A stretch of DNA of 64,000 bases, from positions 26,990 through 90,989 of the forward strand of contig JAHEFK010000013.1 of the NCBI GenBank assembly GCA_024640225.1, written 5' to 3'. This document shows, in pieces, positions 62,893-64,000 of this stretch. The notes under the pieces were generated by a model, which did not search any database, had not been told where the DNA came from, and saw nothing but the letters and a program-made list of their open reading frames with translations. The DNA is from Bacteroidota bacterium. Lineage in GTDB: Bacteria > Bacteroidota > Bacteroidia > Chitinophagales > Chitinophagaceae. The position numbers and the translations under genes are program-made. Positions within the stretch are counted from its first letter, which is position 1. Every line of letters begins with the position of its first letter.

Positions 62893-63741
62893 ATGCTCAA
62901 AAATACACAATTAGCGATACAAAATACCTTGCAATCGAAAGGGGCTATATTAGATCTCAGCAAACCTGTAGTTATGGGTATTATCAATATAAATGAGGCT
63001 TCCTTTTACGCTGATAGTCGTATTACCAACGCAGAGCAGGTTTTAGCAAAAGCTACACAAATGCTGAATGAAGGAGCAAACATTATTGATTTAGGTGCAG
63101 CATCAAGCAAACCGGGCGAACCGATTTCATCTCCTGACCAAGAAATCGAAGTGCTTATTCCGGCTATCGAACTCATTAAAAAACACCACCCTTCTTGTTG
63201 GATATCGGTTGACACTTACCATAGTGAAGTAGCCAAAGCAAGTATCAACGCGGGTGCCAATATGATTAACGATATTAGCGCTGGATTAATTGATGAAAGC
63301 ATGCTGCCATGCATAGCTGATTTACAAGTACCCTACTGCATGATGCACATGATAGGCACTCCGGAGACCATGCAATCCAAGTGCCACTATGACGATCTTG
63401 AAGCAGCCGTATTAGCGTATTTTATGGAACGAATTAAAATGGCTGAAGCATTAGGCATTAAGGACCTAATCGTAGATCCTGGCTTTGGATTTTCTAAGGA
63501 TACAAAGCAAAATTTTGAATTACTAAATGCATTACGATTTCTTGAAATACTCGGAAAACCTATATTGGTTGGGCTTTCTAGAAAATCTATGATTTACAAA
63601 TCACTTGATTGTAATGCAGCACAAGCACTCAACGGCACAACCGCATTACATGTTATTGCCTTACAACAAGGAGCAAAAATATTGCGCGTACATGATGTAA
63701 AAGAAGCCGTTGAAGTAATAAAATTGATGGAACTTTTATAG
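62893..63741 (+). CDS. folP: Dihydropteroate synthase with altered first active-site loop
   Basis: 282 residues; joins p-aminobenzoate to the pterin diphosphate in folate synthesis. Core motifs are VVMGIININEASFY, SVDTYHSEVAKASI, AGANMINDISAG, MMHMIGTPETMQ, VDPGFGFSKDTKQNF, PILVGLSRKSMI and KILRVHDVKEAV. The pterin/metal and phosphate residues look kept. Two places deviate: loop 1, usually N-x-TPDSF, reads N32-I-N34-E35-A36-S-F, and the usual SxRPG of loop 2 is SSKPG with Lys. Both loops take part in catalysis and sulfonamide binding. The open, full-length frame argues against a pseudogene. Confidence 0.9.
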   Translation: MLKNTQLAIQNTLQSKGAILDLSKPVVMGIININEASFYADSRITNAEQVLAKATQMLNEGANIIDLGAASSKPGEPISSPDQEIEVLIPAIELIKKHHPSCWISVDTYHSEVAKASINAGANMINDISAGLIDESMLPCIADLQVPYCMMHMIGTPETMQSKCHYDDLEAAVLAYFMERIKMAEALGIKDLIVDPGFGFSKDTKQNFELLNALRFLEILGKPILVGLSRKSMIYKSLDCNAAQALNGTTALHVIALQQGAKILRVHDVKEAVEVIKLMELL

Positions 63742-63744
63742 CGT

Positions 63745-64000
63745 TTATTTGATATATCCAAATTTCAAACCAAATTGCACTAAGGTTTCTCTATTGGAAG
63801 CTACTGCATTTAATGAGTTTAAATAGGTATAGCCTAATCCAAATTCAACCCCAAAATAAAAGTTATTCGTAGGGCGTATATTCAATGAATTGGTAATAAG
63901 CATGCCAAATTTAAAAGCATTTACATTTGAAGAAGTCTTATAATCAAACACATAATTATAAGGATTTAACGTGTCTGCTTTATAATACATTGTTGTTTGA
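63745..64000 (-). CDS. Outer-membrane barrel protein, C-terminal part only
   Basis: The frame is open from the right window edge to a stop at 63745, giving about 84 residues of the C-terminus, with NVNAFKFGMLITNSLNI, NNFYFGVEFGLGYTYL and a terminal VQFGLKFGYIK, the alternating aromatic/glycine pattern of outer-membrane beta-strands ending in an aromatic-containing strand. The N-terminus, signal peptide and family are outside the window. It converges with folP with only 3 bases between. Confidence 0.7.
   Translation of the reverse strand, partial: QTTMYYKADTLNPYNYVFDYKTSSNVNAFKFGMLITNSLNIRPTNNFYFGVEFGLGYTYLNSLNAVASNRETLVQFGLKFGYIK

Noticed and set aside
62893..63741. folP as a decaying pseudogene because of its altered loops
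   Set aside because: The frame is complete, length is normal, and the remaining catalytic motifs are intact.
1..64000. CRISPR arrays, insertion sequences, toxin-antitoxin pairs, prophage genes or biosynthetic clusters
   Set aside because: I looked on both strands and found no regular spacers and repeats, transposase motifs, small paired genes of those families or phage structural genes.

Overview
The window is a gene-dense, AT-rich chromosomal segment of a Bacteroidota bacterium, most likely family Chitinophagaceae. The evidence is type IX secretion (T9SS) cargo proteins, a TonB receptor with a surface-type lipoprotein, a fused SecDF, DUF6089 and DUF5689 proteins, a BT_3928-type DoxX protein, promoters with the Bacteroidota TTTG / TAnnTTTG boxes, and an almost complete lack of Shine-Dalgarno sequences. 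No genus can be assigned. There is no prophage, IS element, CRISPR array or rRNA operon; one tRNA gene (Val, anticodon TAC) is present. No intergenic stretch exceeds 300 bases.

Layout. 1-8067: tyrS (cut by the left edge), a PorG-like DUF6089 barrel, hisS, a glycosyltransferase, DUF4159, rsmE, an ECF sigma factor, a solo PD-(D/E)XK nuclease-like protein and a BadF-type sugar kinase. 8082-19020: an OmpA-like protein, a polyprenyl diphosphate synthase followed by uvrA, a copper-type P-ATPase, tsaE, a LysE exporter and purF. 19020-27105: a three-gene unit of sigma factor, ZAS anti-sigma factor and M1 metallopeptidase; a K+-dependent type membrane pyrophosphatase; a GT2 glycosyltransferase; a PaaI thioesterase. 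27225-33434: oxyR, a methyltransferase / plsY / prmA group, tRNA-Val, dapD, an MscS channel and an MlaE-type permease. 33538-43909: secDF, a secreted M43 protease with Ig-like repeats, ribE, a lipoprotein, the rpsU / xer / hpf group and a PQQ-type propeller lipoprotein. 43985-52607: etfBA, then a secreted EEP nuclease/phosphatase divergent from TonB receptor / DUF5689 lipoprotein / T9SS-exported protein. 52674-64000: pfkA, a TPR protein, a SurA-like foldase, a SNF2 helicase with two SWIM fingers, an orphan OppB-type permease, a DoxX/MauE protein, DUF1599, folP and an outer-membrane barrel cut by the right edge.

How genes work together. Most is housekeeping: translation, envelope biogenesis, DNA repair and central metabolism. 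The most system-like block is 45773-52607. There a TonB receptor has, in the position usually held by SusD, a lipoprotein made of two tandem DUF5689 (OB-fold-like) units; a T9SS-secreted protein follows, and a secreted EEP hydrolase is divergent. I infer uptake of a nucleic acid or phosphoester; this is not proven. Other points worth following are a strong extended Shine-Dalgarno on rpsU alone, a dihydropteroate synthase with a rewritten first active-site loop, and a cysteine-rich tail on the membrane pyrophosphatase. Convergent genes either share a symmetrical A-stem-T terminator or overlap / nearly touch at their 3' ends.
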